Assembly: GCF_013394855.1 (NCBI RefSeq)
Contig: NZ_JABMLK010000002.1
Span: 1,116,001-1,180,000, forward strand
DNA: 64,000 nucleotides
Reading direction: 5' to 3'
From: Limnobaculum xujianqingii
GTDB taxonomy: Bacteria > Pseudomonadota > Gammaproteobacteria > Enterobacterales > Enterobacteriaceae
The notes under the pieces are model-generated. The model did no database searches. It was not told where the DNA came from and saw nothing but the letters and a program-made list of their open reading frames with translations. This document shows positions 1 to 8,903 of the stretch, piece after piece (position 1 is the stretch's first letter; every line of letters begins with the position of its first letter). The position numbers and the translations under genes were made by a program.

Positions 1-26
1 GAGAATTTCATTCATTATTTGTCAGA

Positions 27-758
27 TTACTTCTGGAACCATTTGTTATAGATAGTCTGATAGGTACCATCTTTCTTGATCTTATCCAGTGCGGCATTCA
101 ATTTGTCGCGCAGATCGGTATTTTTCTGGTTTACTGCAATCGCAAAACCGGTGCCAAAGTAAGCATTATCTGTGACCCTGTCACCAACACTGGTTAAATC
201 ATCATTCTTCTTCAACCATTCAGCAACTACGGCCGTATCGCCAAATACTGCATTAATGCGACCACTTTTTAGGTCAAGAATAGCATTCTGATAGCTATCA
301 TAGGCAACCGGAGTGATTTCGGTATGCTTCTCCAGCAGATATTTCTGGTGAGTAGTACCGTTTTGCATACCAACCTTTTGTCCTTTCAGCGCGGTCAGAT
401 CGGCAACTTTGCCTTTGATAGCAATAAACTGAGCGGAGTTATCATAATAGGTATTGGTGAAAGCAACTTGTTCCAGACGCTCAGGTGTCACATCCATTGC
501 GGCAATGGCTGCATCAAAACGGCGGAATTTTAAACCCGGAACCAGACTGTCAAAGCCCTGATTGGCAAAAGTACATTCAGCCTGAAGCTCTTTACACAGC
601 GCATTAGCCAGGTCGATATCAAATCCCTGAATCTGATTTTTTGCATCAACAAACTCAAATGGAGGATAGGAGGCTTCGGTAGCAAAACGGATTTTTTCTG
701 CTGCGGCAGCAGAAAGGCTAAGGCTTGCAAGCAGAGTAGCGACCAGTAATTTTTTCAT
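27..758 (-). CDS. artI: Arginine ABC transporter periplasmic binding protein
   Basis: Periplasmic solute-binding protein that would deliver L-arginine (or a related basic amino acid) to the ArtQM permease. The start at 758 gives 243 residues, the usual ArtI/ArtJ size, and an N-terminal signal peptide (MKKLLVATLLASLSLSAAAA, cleavage about residue 20); a longer upstream extension of the frame lacks signal-peptide character. The mature part opens with IRFATEASYPPFEF, then GFDIDLANALCKEL, and ends YNKWFQK, all typical of the family-3 binding proteins. It lies 19 bp downstream of artP on the same strand, which is the artI position in the E. coli artPIQM operon; artQ and artM should lie beyond the left edge. 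ArtJ is the closest alternative name. Confidence 0.9.
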   Translation of the reverse strand: MKKLLVATLLASLSLSAAAAEKIRFATEASYPPFEFVDAKNQIQGFDIDLANALCKELQAECTFANQGFDSLVPGLKFRRFDAAIAAMDVTPERLEQVAFTNTYYDNSAQFIAIKGKVADLTALKGQKVGMQNGTTHQKYLLEKHTEITPVAYDSYQNAILDLKSGRINAVFGDTAVVAEWLKKNDDLTSVGDRVTDNAYFGTGFAIAVNQKNTDLRDKLNAALDKIKKDGTYQTIYNKWFQK

Positions 759-777
759 ATCCAGACTCCAGAGAGAC

Positions 778-1506
778 TTAATGGGAGAGATAACCTGCAA
801 ACTCTTTGGTTTGCGGGTGAGTAAAGGCATCGGCGGTGCCATATTCCACGACACGGCCTTGTTCCATATAGACCACGCGGCTGGCAGTCTTTTTGGCAAA
901 CTCCACTTCATGGGTCACGATAACCTGAGTAATGCCGGTATCAGACAATTCACGAATGATGTTTACCACCTGAGCGGTAATTTCCGGGTCCAGTGCTGCG
1001 GTTGGTTCATCAAATAACAATATTTGAGGTTCCATCATCAAGGCTCTGGCAATCGCTACGCGTTGCTGTTGTCCACCAGACAAATGTAATGGAAAACGAT
1101 CGCTAAATTCCTGTAAACGCAAACGTCCCAGTAATTTCTCTGCCCGACCGATAGCCGCCACCTTAGATAGCCCTAAAACCCGGCAAGGAGCTTCAATTAA
1201 ATTCTGCATTACCGTTAAATGTGGCCACAGATTATATTGCTGAAATACCATACCGACATTACGACGTAATTCGCGAATGGCACCTTCTGATGGTGGCTGA
1301 CTAAAATTAAAGTTGTTACCGGCGATGGAAAGCTGCCCGGAAACCGGCATTTCCAACAGGTTCAATACTCTGATTAGTGAGCTTTTACCTGCACCACTAG
1401 GGCCGAGTAACACTAAAGTTTCTCCGCTTGGGCAGTCCAGTGTGATGTCAAACAGCGCCTGATGGCTACCGTAGAAACAGTTTATCGCTTTTAAATGAAT
1501 ACTCAT
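778..1506 (-). CDS. artP: Arginine ABC transporter ATP-binding protein
   Basis: Cytoplasmic ATPase subunit energising arginine uptake with ArtQM and the binding protein. The 242-residue product has Walker A GPSGAGKS (about 35-42), Q-loop context [16 protein letters not shown], signature LSGGQQQR, Walker B ILLFDEP and the H-loop [10 protein letters not shown], and it ends in YLSH like E. coli ArtP. The start [20 protein letters not shown] at 1506 matches the family N-terminus; the frame extends 20 residues further upstream but that part is unlike any ArtP. It is the first gene of the operon, followed by artI. A weak ARG-box-like sequence lies just upstream (see rejected items). Confidence 0.93.
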   Translation of the reverse strand: MSIHLKAINCFYGSHQALFDITLDCPSGETLVLLGPSGAGKSSLIRVLNLLEMPVSGQLSIAGNNFNFSQPPSEGAIRELRRNVGMVFQQYNLWPHLTVMQNLIEAPCRVLGLSKVAAIGRAEKLLGRLRLQEFSDRFPLHLSGGQQQRVAIARALMMEPQILLFDEPTAALDPEITAQVVNIIRELSDTGITQVIVTHEVEFAKKTASRVVYMEQGRVVEYGTADAFTHPQTKEFAGYLSH

Positions 1507-1768
1507 GCGCCAATACTGAATAGTAATTAATGCGTTAATGGTAACGTTGACCGGATGGGGATGCAATCAAAGCCGCATAAAATTTGCAACGACTTCACAA
1601 TTAACAGAAAACACGACCACCAACTACCGCCTGTTTGCCGACAAATCATGCAGTTTTAGTTTAAACCATGTTTAAAAATAGTGTTGAAGAAGATAATAAA
1701 CAGCGGGGAGAAGGGAAACTGTTGGCTGCCAAAGACAGCCAACAGGTGTTGCTCTGCAATCAGTTCAA

Positions 1769-2359
1769 CTACAGAATTGCGCAATAAACCTCATAGGCCG
1801 CCCAGCCCAGAACAGCGCCAGCAGGTAAATCGATAATATAGTGCTGTTTGGTAAACATGCAGGAAAGCGCAATTAAAACCGGGAACAGGAAGACCCAAGG
1901 ACCAAGGGTGCTGTAAGCCAGTAACGCGGTTAGCGTGGCAACGGATACGTGCATGCTTGGGAAGCAGTTAGATGAGTCATCAAATTTTTGCACAAATAAC
2001 AGGAATTTTTCAGACCAGCTTTTACCGGTGTTCATACTGCGCCAGTGGGATGGGGTAGATACCGGGAACAGCATAAAGAATGTCATCTGCATAACCAGAA
2101 GAACGATATAGCTGAAAACAATCATAATGAAGTGACGGGAGTCTTCCACAATCCAGTTGATATACAAAATAGCAGGATAATAGAGAAAGCTGTAAATCCA
2201 TGACCAGGATGGCCAGAATGGGATTTTTTCATCAATGGCGGAGCTAAATTCACGAACTTTGGTGATCGTATGGCGTTGAGTAAAAAAGTAAAACTGATAG
2301 ACACCAACAATAAGGATGCCGCTTAAAATAAGATTGATAACGTAATCGATAGGACTCAT
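1769..2359 (-). CDS. PAP2-family membrane phosphatase / inositolphosphotransferase-like protein
   Basis: A 196-residue integral membrane protein with about five or six hydrophobic segments. The two PAP2 catalytic motifs are visible: NCFPSMHVSVA (about 131-141, with the SxxH-type core) and FTKQHYIIDLPAGAVLGW (about 168-185, with the His-Asp pair), so a lipid-phosphate or polyprenyl-phosphate phosphatase or phosphotransferase reaction at the inner membrane is likely. The start ATG at 2359 is preceded by a good AAGGGAA ribosome site. It stands alone, divergent from nikR across a 390-bp gap. The substrate cannot be told; it resembles the Aur1/Ipt1-type branch more than E. coli PgpB. Confidence 0.75.
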   Translation of the reverse strand: MSPIDYVINLILSGILIVGVYQFYFFTQRHTITKVREFSSAIDEKIPFWPSWSWIYSFLYYPAILYINWIVEDSRHFIMIVFSYIVLLVMQMTFFMLFPVSTPSHWRSMNTGKSWSEKFLLFVQKFDDSSNCFPSMHVSVATLTALLAYSTLGPWVFLFPVLIALSCMFTKQHYIIDLPAGAVLGWAAYEVYCAIL

Positions 2360-2751
2360 GGGTTATTCCCTTAACTGATTCAATACTGGATATTGTTGTT
2401 ATATTGGTCTGATTAATAATAAAGGGCGATAGTATATAAATTAAATCGCCTTGTGTATCTCAAAGTCTGCATAGTCGGCGATTATCGCAACATAATTTGT
2501 ATCAAACTATGAAAATGTTTCAGATTTACGGCCGGTTAATATAATTGTTTTTGAAACTAAATAATCGCTTCCTGGATACTAAAAAATTAACGCTGCTTTC
2601 TGAGTAACTATTTATATCAATTATCAACCTATTGTTTTTATGAGCATTATTTAATTTTAATGTGTACTGATAAACATGCTCAACCTCGACGCTTCAGGAC
2701 TTTCCCGTTATGATGGTTTCAATATCTGATTGATACCTTTGGAGAACGGTG
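2360..2751. other. Intergenic region between the PAP2 gene and nikR
   Basis: A 392-bp AT-rich divergent promoter region. One small hairpin (GGCGAT...ATCGCC, about 2425-2450) is visible. I looked for the nickel operator of NikR (GTATGA-N16-TCATAC) and did not find a convincing copy. Confidence 0.5.
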
Positions 2752-3216
2752 ATGCAGCGTATAACGATTTCTATTGATGACGACCTGATGGAAGAGATAG
2801 ATAACATTATCAAGCAGAAAAACTATCAAAACCGTTCGGAAGCGATCCGGGATTTAACCCGCACTGGTATTCAGAATTCCTCTTTAGTGGTTGAAGGTAA
2901 TCCTCCCTGTGTAGCGGCGCTGGTCTATGTTTATGACCATGAATCCCGTGAACTGTCTAAGCGATTGACCCGCACCTTCCATGAGCAACATGATTTAACA
3001 TTAGCCAGCCTGCATGTTCATCTTGATCACGGTAGCTGTATGGAAGTTTCTATGCTGAAAGGTGATGCTGAGCGAGTAGGACAGCTGGCGGAACAGGTCA
3101 TTACTGAGCGGGGCGTAAGGTATGGCAAGCTGGTGATGGTTCCGGATAATAGTGGCGGGCATTCTCATCATCATCATCATGACCATGGTGAAGACGAACA
3201 TGTTCATCATGATTGA
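2752..3216 (+). CDS. nikR: Nickel-responsive regulator NikR with His-rich C-terminal tail
   Basis: Ribbon-helix-helix/ACT-domain repressor that in E. coli shuts off the nikABCDE nickel importer. The first 45 residues (MQRITISIDDDLMEEID, NRSEAIRDLTR) form the RHH DNA-binding part; the C-terminal domain keeps the nickel-site residues, visible as a His in EQHDL, HVHLDHGSC and the Cys that follows. The start at 2752 has GGAG seven bases upstream. It is 154 residues against 133 in E. coli because of an added tail of about 20 residues containing ten histidines (GGHSHHHHHDHGEDEHVHHD). No nik transporter genes are in the window, so the target is elsewhere. Confidence 0.9.
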   Translation: MQRITISIDDDLMEEIDNIIKQKNYQNRSEAIRDLTRTGIQNSSLVVEGNPPCVAALVYVYDHESRELSKRLTRTFHEQHDLTLASLHVHLDHGSCMEVSMLKGDAERVGQLAEQVITERGVRYGKLVMVPDNSGGHSHHHHHDHGEDEHVHHD

Positions 3217-3285
3217 TTGCAGTTTTTCTTTAATATGAAAAACAAACCAAGATAAAAGTCAGGGCTAATTGAGCCTGTTGATAAA

Positions 3286-3463
3286 CCTAATCAATTAGCT
3301 TCAATTGATATTCCGGCCGTAAATACAATGAGTGAATATAACCTACAATACCTGGCCGGAAGGGCCAGGCACTTGGCTTCAGTGAGCGTTGGGCCTAGCC
3401 GGGTTAGGGGCGCTTCGTTGGCTTACGCCAAGTCGACCCCAACACCCGTCTCTCCCAACGATT
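3286..3463 (+). repeat. Interspersed intergenic repeat, copy 1
   Basis: About 178 bp after nikR that matches, in inverted orientation, a segment at 25267-25440. The end about 3397-3463 differs from the other copy at only about three positions; the left end shares CCTAATCAAT and ATTCCGGCCGTAAA. It holds hairpins CCTGGCC/GGCCAGG (3351-3369) and TTGGC-TTAC-GCCAA (3418-3431), and ends CGACCCCAACACCC...CTCTCCC. A diverged third copy lies near 56214. There is no open reading frame and no transposase. Confidence 0.8.
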
Positions 3464-3539
3464 AAGTTTAGTCATTTTGCTATTAATATAACCCTCAGAT
3501 AATTATCTGAATTTTATGTATTACTAACAAAAAATCAAT

Positions 3540-4697
3540 TTAAAGTGCTGACTCGTAAATTTTCTGGCTGTCGGCTAAGGTGATGTCGCGGTGCTCGCCG
3601 AGTTGGGTCATTCCGTGTTTCTTTAGCTTTTCGATCAACGCAGGAATCGAACTACCATCCAACTTATAGTCAGACAGGCGGGTTGGGGCTCCCATTTGCT
3701 GGAAGAAGTTTTCAGTGGCCTTAATTGCTGCCTCGATACGTTGATCTTCGGTACCAGTATCAATGTTCCATACGTGCTCTGCGTATTGCAGTAGCTTTTT
3801 CCACTTCTGTGCTTTTTTGGCTCGCATAATAGCAGGCAGAATAATGGCCAGCGTTTGTGCGTGGTCCAGACCATGCATCGCGGTCAATTCATGACCCAAC
3901 ATATGGGTGGCCCAGTCCTGCGGGACTCCTGCACCAATTAAGCCGTTTAATGCCATGGTGGCACACCACATGATGTTTGCCCGAACGGCATAGTTTTCTG
4001 GTTCTTTTAGCGCTTTAGGACCTTCCTCTATTAGGGTCAGCAACAGGCCTTCAGCGAAGCGATCCTGTACTTTTGCATCAACCGGATAGGTGAGATATTG
4101 CTCCATGGTATGGATGAAAGCATCAATCACACCATTGACGATCTGACGTGGAGGAAGGGTATAGGTAGTGACCGGATCAAGAATAGCAAACTGAGGCATT
4201 ACAAACGGAGACATAAACGCTTGCTTATCGCCTGTTTCACGACGGCTGATAACCGCGCCGTCATTCATTTCAGAACCGGTAGCCGGTAAAGTCAGTACTG
4301 AACCGATGGGTAGTGCTTTAGTGACTTTCTTACCGCGACTGGTGACGATTTCCCAGGTTTCACCGGCATAATCAGCAGCAGCGGCAATAAATTTGGTACC
4401 GTCCAGTACCGAGCCACCACCGACGGCAAGCAGGAAATCGATTTTATTGTTATGTACCATTTCTACCGCTTGCATCAGCGTTTCATAAGTAGGGTTAGGT
4501 TCAATGCCGCCAAATTCAAACAGAGAGTATCCCTTCAGAGCATGATGAACCTGCTCCAAAACGCCGTTACGTTTAATACTGCCGCCGCCGTAAGTAATCA
4601 GTACCCGGGCATTTGCAGGAATAACCGTAGGGAGTTGAGCAATCTGACCCTGACCAAACAAAACTTTTGTAGCGAGATGAAGGCTGAAATTATTCAT
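3540..4697 (-). CDS. yqhD: NADPH-dependent aldehyde reductase (iron-containing alcohol dehydrogenase)
   Basis: Cytoplasmic group III alcohol dehydrogenase reducing short-chain aldehydes with NADPH. The 385-residue protein is nearly co-linear with E. coli YqhD: MNNFSLHLATKVLFGQG at the start, the nucleotide-binding YGGGSIKRNGVL (Gly-rich, NADPH type), AVGGGSVLDGTKFIAAAA, TLPATGSEMNDGAVIS, and the metal ligands in NGVIDAFIHTMEQY and MLGHELTAMHGLDHAQTLAI. The start at 4697 was chosen because it matches YqhD; the 23-residue extension upstream is unrelated. The usual neighbouring activator gene yqhC is not present here. Confidence 0.92.
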   Translation of the reverse strand: MNNFSLHLATKVLFGQGQIAQLPTVIPANARVLITYGGGSIKRNGVLEQVHHALKGYSLFEFGGIEPNPTYETLMQAVEMVHNNKIDFLLAVGGGSVLDGTKFIAAAADYAGETWEIVTSRGKKVTKALPIGSVLTLPATGSEMNDGAVISRRETGDKQAFMSPFVMPQFAILDPVTTYTLPPRQIVNGVIDAFIHTMEQYLTYPVDAKVQDRFAEGLLLTLIEEGPKALKEPENYAVRANIMWCATMALNGLIGAGVPQDWATHMLGHELTAMHGLDHAQTLAIILPAIMRAKKAQKWKKLLQYAEHVWNIDTGTEDQRIEAAIKATENFFQQMGAPTRLSDYKLDGSSIPALIEKLKKHGMTQLGEHRDITLADSQKIYESAL

Positions 4698-5025
4698 AGT
4701 GATAGATCCCGATGGAAACATGATGGATAAGAAACAGTAATTTTTCGTTTCGGAAATGCTTAACAAGATACTTTATTAACATTAACATAAAACCGATGGG
4801 TAATTGGTCTGTTTAATGTAAATGAGTGATTCATGGATGAGGCTAACTTACTGAGTAACAGAATATTCTGTCATTCAGGGTTTTAACCAAAGCGTTAGAT
4901 ATTGAGTATACTAATGTTATCCACAAGTTTTTTACGTGCAAAATCACAAGCTTGAATAATACTGTTAGACAGTGCTTTGAAAGTGATAAAGCCACATCTG
5001 AAATAACCCGTTGGGAGATATTGAA

Positions 5026-5238
5026 ATGCAAAGACTAAGAATTAAAGAGTGGGCTAAGATTCGTGAAACATCCGTCGAAATTGCAGAAGCTATTTTTGAA
5101 CTGGCTAATAACGATGAAGTAAAAGCACAGCAAATTTGGGATGAGGGCAGCGATGAAGTTCTGCCACTGGCATTCAGCAAAACTGATGCCGATCGCCTCT
5201 ACTGGGGTGAAGAAACCATCGAGCGCAAAAACGTCTGA
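5026..5238 (+). CDS. yccJ: YccJ family protein
   Basis: Small 70-residue soluble protein of unknown function. The central and C-terminal part ([46 protein letters not shown]) lines up closely with E. coli YccJ, which ends in the same ERKNV. The start at 5026 follows a GGGAG ribosome site at about 5012-5016. In E. coli yccJ sits next to wrbA; here it is alone, between yqhD and a vanW-type gene, and is followed by a strong hairpin. Confidence 0.85.
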   Translation: MQRLRIKEWAKIRETSVEIAEAIFELANNDEVKAQQIWDEGSDEVLPLAFSKTDADRLYWGEETIERKNV

Positions 5239-5263
5239 TAGCTTTTCAGATGCTTCAGGCATA

Positions 5264-5296
5264 ACCAATAACGTCGCATCAGGCGACGTTATTGGT
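5264..5296 (+). terminator. Hairpin downstream of yccJ
   Basis: Perfect 14-bp arms ACCAATAACGTCGC / GCGACGTTATTGGT around a 5-base loop, 26 bp after the yccJ stop. There is no clear T-run, so it may act as an mRNA 3' stabiliser as much as a terminator. Confidence 0.6.
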
Positions 5297-5384
5297 GGTT
5301 GCATGGCGGAGCACTAACTTCATATAAAACACATATAAATCAATTAAACTCAGCGCTCAGATTTAGTTAACGGATTAAATAACC

Positions 5385-6218
5385 ATGCGTAGACCGCTCT
5401 CCTCATATCATCCCTTGCTTTACTGGCTGCGGGTACAACAACGACGTTTGTTTCGCCAAATAAGCTGGCGACTGGGCTCTCGTCATTACACCAATCGATT
5501 GAAGCCAGAACAGCGCCTGGAATATCGCTTTATCAAGCACACCTCTAAGCTTATTCGTAAGCTGGGCAACAGTGATATCGCCTTACAACATAACAAAGTG
5601 ATTAATCTTAAGCTGGCGACGGCAGCAACCAGCGGTATTGTGATTGCTCCAGGGGAGTATTTTTCGTTTTGTCGTCTGGTAGGGAAACCGACGGAAAAGC
5701 GCGGGTTTGTTGAAGGAATGGAGCTCTCTTATGGCGAAGCACGTCAGGGAATTGGCGGTGGAATTTGCCAGTTAAGTAATCTTATACACTGGATGGCGAT
5801 TCATTCACCGCTAGTGGTAGTAGAGCGAGCTAACCATAGCTTTGATCCTTTTCCCGATGAAGGGCGAATTTTACCTTTTGGTTCTGGTGCGGCAATTTTT
5901 TATAACTATATCGATCTGGTTTTGCATAACCCAACGCAAGACACCTTCCAACTGGTATTTAATGTGGCAGAACACCAATTGGAAGGGGAATTACTGTGTG
6001 ATAAGCCCAGGGAAGTGAAATACCATGTTTATCAGCAGGCGCATCGGTTTGTACGTCGGGGCGATCGGGTATGGCGACAAAATGAGATCTGGCGTGATAT
6101 CTCAACCAAAGGTCAGGAGCCGGTAATCTTACAGTCAGAATGTTTGTATCGTAATAACGTGGTGGTTAAATATCATGTAGATACAGAACGACTGGAATCA
6201 GGGCAGCCATCAGTTTGA
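5385..6218 (+). CDS. VanW family protein
   Basis: A 277-residue protein of the VanW family, named after an accessory gene of some glycopeptide-resistance clusters but common in bacteria without resistance; its reaction is unknown. The family core is visible at about residues 80-170: VIAPGEYFSFCRLVGKPTEK, GFVEGMELSYGEARQGIGGGICQLSNLIHWMA, then NHSFDPFPDEGRILPFGSGAAIFYNYIDL. The N-terminal 50 residues are rich in Arg and lack a signal peptide. Nothing nearby suggests a resistance operon. The 3' end overlaps the convergent DUF6868-type gene by 9 bp. Confidence 0.8.
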   Translation: MRRPLSSYHPLLYWLRVQQRRLFRQISWRLGSRHYTNRLKPEQRLEYRFIKHTSKLIRKLGNSDIALQHNKVINLKLATAATSGIVIAPGEYFSFCRLVGKPTEKRGFVEGMELSYGEARQGIGGGICQLSNLIHWMAIHSPLVVVERANHSFDPFPDEGRILPFGSGAAIFYNYIDLVLHNPTQDTFQLVFNVAEHQLEGELLCDKPREVKYHVYQQAHRFVRRGDRVWRQNEIWRDISTKGQEPVILQSECLYRNNVVVKYHVDTERLESGQPSV

Positions 6219-6461
6219 AGGTAACAGCAGGCACAGGGTTATCCACGGCACTAAATTAAAGAGCAGAATACCAATTTTATATATCGCCATGCCGGAGTAA
6301 TGAATGACGTCAAAACTGGTGTCAGGAAGCTGAAACCAGCGGCGATGCAGACGATAAATCGACGTTCTTGCTAACAGTATGACCGTAAACCAAATGAGCA
6401 AAATGGCGTAATTAATTACTGTACAGTAAAGCAATAATTGTTTAATCAGATAAAGATCCAT
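6210..6461 (-). CDS. Small inner-membrane protein, DUF6868-like
   Basis: An 83-residue protein with two predicted membrane segments (about residues 8-30 and 58-80) joined by a basic loop containing IYRLHRRWFQL and FDVIHYSGMAIYKIGILLFNLVPW. That pattern resembles the DUF6868 family of small bacterial membrane proteins; the assignment is from memory of the motif. Function unknown. It is convergent with the VanW gene and overlaps its end by 9 bp. Confidence 0.6.
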   Translation of the reverse strand: MDLYLIKQLLLYCTVINYAILLIWFTVILLARTSIYRLHRRWFQLPDTSFDVIHYSGMAIYKIGILLFNLVPWITLCLLLPSN

Positions 6462-6533
6462 TGCCTTTTCCTGTGCCTTTGCTTGAACAATAGCAACGCC
6501 GAATGTTTGCAGTAGCCATTCGGCGTCAGCAAA

Positions 6534-6734
6534 TTATTTTTTCTTTCTTAATTCAGTCACGGGAAATCCACCAATACCCCAGTTATCCATATCTACTTCA
6601 TCAATAACCACTACAGTGGTTGCCGGATTTTTATCCAGAACATTGACCAGTAGTTGTGTCACTCCTTCGATAAGCTGCTTTTTTTGTTCTGCAGTAGCGC
6701 CTTCTTTAGTAATTTTTATATTGACGTAGGGCAT
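6534..6734 (-). CDS. 4-oxalocrotonate tautomerase family protein
   Basis: A 66-residue protein beginning MPYVNIKITKEGAT. After removal of the initiator Met the N-terminal proline is the catalytic base of this superfamily. The downstream helix (AEQKKQLIEGVTQLLVNVLDKNP), the VVVIDEV strand and the WGIGG segment are typical of 4-OT tautomerases, which work as hexamers of small subunits. The physiological substrate is unknown. It stands alone, divergent from cobU. Confidence 0.85.
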   Translation of the reverse strand: MPYVNIKITKEGATAEQKKQLIEGVTQLLVNVLDKNPATTVVVIDEVDMDNWGIGGFPVTELRKKK

Positions 6735-6936
6735 GAGTAAATTCTCCAGATTGTTTATTCAGAGGTTTTTTAAGGCGTTGATATTAAATTATGGGCAGCA
6801 TCAGTCATTTTTACCAGCAGCGATTTAACGATAGTTGAGTGCTGGCGCAAAAAGGCGCTATTCTTAACGCCAACCTGTGTTGATGTGGCTATTTTGAAGA
6901 TGAATCAACCAATAATTGTATGCAGGACAACTCATT

Positions 6937-7497
6937 ATGATTTTGATTACCGGTGGTGCGCGCAGCGGAAAAAGCCATCTGGCTGAACGGATAGCTAATC
7001 AGAAAATCGCAACATGTGGAGGAAACGTACTCTATATTGCCACCTCGCTGGCTACCGATGATGAAATGTCGCGACGCATTGAGCAGCACAAATTAACACG
7101 CCCGGCACAGTGGCGTACTCATGAAGGTTACCGGCAGTTAGGTAATGAAATTCGCCAGCAATCAGCCTTTTTTGCTGTTGTGGTGCTGGAGTGCATCACC
7201 ACCATGCTGACTAATCTGATCTTTGACTGGGCTGGCGATAACGATCCTGACCATCTTGATTATTTGGCGCTTGAACGTTGGCTGGAACCGCAGATTGATG
7301 ACTTGCTGAAGGCCTGTGCAGGGAGTCAGAGTGAAATTATTATTGTGACCAATGAATTAGGCTGCGGTATTGTGCCGGAATATCCATTGGCACGACATTT
7401 TTTAGATATTGCCGGACGGGTGAACCAAAAACTGGCTCAGCAGGCGAATGAAGTACACCTTGTGGTGTCTGGAATTGATGTGAAAATTAAAGGTTAA
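6937..7497 (+). CDS. cobU: Adenosylcobinamide kinase / guanylyltransferase
   Basis: Phosphorylates adenosylcobinamide and transfers GMP to it, the first step of nucleotide-loop assembly for cobalamin. The 186-residue product begins MILITGGARSGKSHLAE, with the P-loop GGARSGKS at residues 6-13, and contains VTNELGCGIVPEYPLARHFLDIAGRVNQKLA, characteristic of CobU. The ATG at 6937 was chosen since the P-loop must be near the N-terminus; the frame also has an upstream start at 6916 that adds only seven residues. The stop is 2 bp from cobS, so the two form an operon. I saw no cobalamin riboswitch upstream. Confidence 0.93.
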   Translation: MILITGGARSGKSHLAERIANQKIATCGGNVLYIATSLATDDEMSRRIEQHKLTRPAQWRTHEGYRQLGNEIRQQSAFFAVVVLECITTMLTNLIFDWAGDNDPDHLDYLALERWLEPQIDDLLKACAGSQSEIIIVTNELGCGIVPEYPLARHFLDIAGRVNQKLAQQANEVHLVVSGIDVKIKG

Positions 7498-7499
7498 TC

Positions 7500-8249
7500 A
7501 TGAAATTTATTAAGCTTTTTTTGGTCTCTTTGCAGTTTCTGACTCGAATTCCGGTTCCGGGGCGTTATACCGACGGTATTGAAGTCAGCGATTATCGCCG
7601 TATGGTAATGGCTTTTCCTCTTGCCGGATTAACCGTTGGTTTGATTAGTGCTTTTGTTTTTATATTCACTCAGATGTGGTGGGGAAACTTACTGGCTTCT
7701 GCCTGTGCGGTTTTAACCATTGCCATGATTACCGGAGCATTTCATCTGGATGGTTTAGCGGATACAGCAGACGGCATATTTTCTTCCCGTCCGCGGGATC
7801 GCATGCTGGAGATTATGCGTGATAGCCGCATTGGTACCCAGGGTGCATTAGCGCTGATATTTAAAATCTTGTTACATGTACTGGTGATATATCAGTTGGC
7901 TGAAAATCAGGCTTCAATTGTCCATTTGTTGATTGTGGCGCCGGTGGTTGGGCGCTCATTGAGTGTGTTGTTGATGTATCGACAAAACTATGCCAGAGAG
8001 AGCGGTATGGGAAATCTGTTTATTGGTAAGATTGAACGGGGAGAGTTCTATACGGCATTGCTGATTGGTCTGGTGTTGGTATTTTTGTTTGCCGGTGGAT
8101 ATGGCGTATTAATGGCTGCTGTAGCTGGCGTACTGCTATTGGTTTACCGGGCGCTGATTCAAAGCAAATTGGGGGGACAAACCGGAGATACGCTGGGTGC
8201 TGGTATTGAAATCGCTGAACTCCTGTTTTTGTTACTTATGGTTCATTAA
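7500..8249 (+). CDS. cobS: Adenosylcobinamide-GDP ribazoletransferase (cobalamin synthase)
   Basis: Inner-membrane enzyme that joins adenosylcobinamide-GDP to alpha-ribazole (phosphate). The 249-residue protein has many hydrophobic segments and the family motifs QFLTRIPVPG (about 12-21), GAFHLDGLADTADG (about 80-93, acidic metal-binding motif), RIGTQGALALI and GGQTGDTLGAGIEIAE (about 223-238). The ATG follows the cobU stop by two bases and the stop lies directly before cobC, consistent with translational coupling. Confidence 0.93.
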   Translation: MKFIKLFLVSLQFLTRIPVPGRYTDGIEVSDYRRMVMAFPLAGLTVGLISAFVFIFTQMWWGNLLASACAVLTIAMITGAFHLDGLADTADGIFSSRPRDRMLEIMRDSRIGTQGALALIFKILLHVLVIYQLAENQASIVHLLIVAPVVGRSLSVLLMYRQNYARESGMGNLFIGKIERGEFYTALLIGLVLVFLFAGGYGVLMAAVAGVLLLVYRALIQSKLGGQTGDTLGAGIEIAELLFLLLMVH

Positions 8250-8252
8250 TTG

Positions 8253-8855
8253 ATGCGTTTATATTTGGTGCGTCATGGCGAAACAGAAGTCAATCAGCGC
8301 AGGGTTTATTCTGGCTCTACCGATCACGAGCTCAATTCCCGGGGCATTGCACAGGCAGAGCTATTAGCCCGGGCGCTATCCGGGGTTCAATTTGACCGGG
8401 TAGTGACCAGTGGATTAAAGCGAACTCAGCAAACGGCAGAATACATCTCCGGGATAAACCGGCAGCAACACCAGCAATTAGAGGGATTGAATGAGATCCA
8501 TTTTGGCCTCTGGGAAGGGCGTCACTATCAAGAGCTGGAGCAAAATGATAGCCAGAATTATGCCAACTGGTGTTCAGACTGGAAAAATTATCCGCCACCG
8601 GAAGGGGAAAGTTTTAACCAGTTTAATCTGCGAATTCATCAATCCTTCACCGACTGGTTAAGTGAGGCTGAAACGACCGATCTGGAAAATATTCTGTTTG
8701 TCGGCCATCAGGGAACTCTACGTTGTATTTTACTCTCTCTGCTGAAAATGCCATCCGAAGGCTTTTGGTATTTTACATTCAGGCATGATGCTTACAGCGT
8801 TATCGATATTCATCAAAGGCATGCCGTGATCCAGCAACTGAATGTTCAGGCCTGA
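8253..8855 (+). CDS. cobC: Alpha-ribazole-5'-phosphate phosphatase (histidine phosphatase family)
   Basis: Removes phosphate in the lower-ligand branch of cobalamin assembly. The 200-residue protein opens MRLYLVRHGETEVN, the RHGE catalytic motif of the phosphoglycerate-mutase-like histidine phosphatases, followed by SGLKRTQQTAEYI and FVGHQGTLRCIL with the second His. The position inside the cob operon makes the CobC role more likely than a general phosphatase. ATG at 8253 lies 3 bp after the cobS stop; an in-frame TTG directly before it is unlikely. Confidence 0.88.
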   Translation: MRLYLVRHGETEVNQRRVYSGSTDHELNSRGIAQAELLARALSGVQFDRVVTSGLKRTQQTAEYISGINRQQHQQLEGLNEIHFGLWEGRHYQELEQNDSQNYANWCSDWKNYPPPEGESFNQFNLRIHQSFTDWLSEAETTDLENILFVGHQGTLRCILLSLLKMPSEGFWYFTFRHDAYSVIDIHQRHAVIQQLNVQA

Positions 8856-8903
8856 TCTATTTATTTTGTCATAACGACAACTATCAAAAGGTAATTATTG
8901 TTT

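Noticed and set aside
1514..1532. ARG-box-like TGAATAGTAATTAA upstream of artP
   Set aside because: One half is off consensus (ATTAA for ATTCA) and it lies only 8 bp from the start codon. Too weak to list as an operator.
2360..2751. NikR operator
   Set aside because: No GTATGA-N16-TCATAC pair with reasonable match.
5385..6218. VanW gene as evidence for vancomycin resistance
   Set aside because: The family is widespread without resistance clusters; no vanA/H/X or sensor genes are near.
6740..6936. Cobalamin riboswitch before cobU
   Set aside because: I looked for the B12-box and supporting stems in the 200-bp leader and did not see them.
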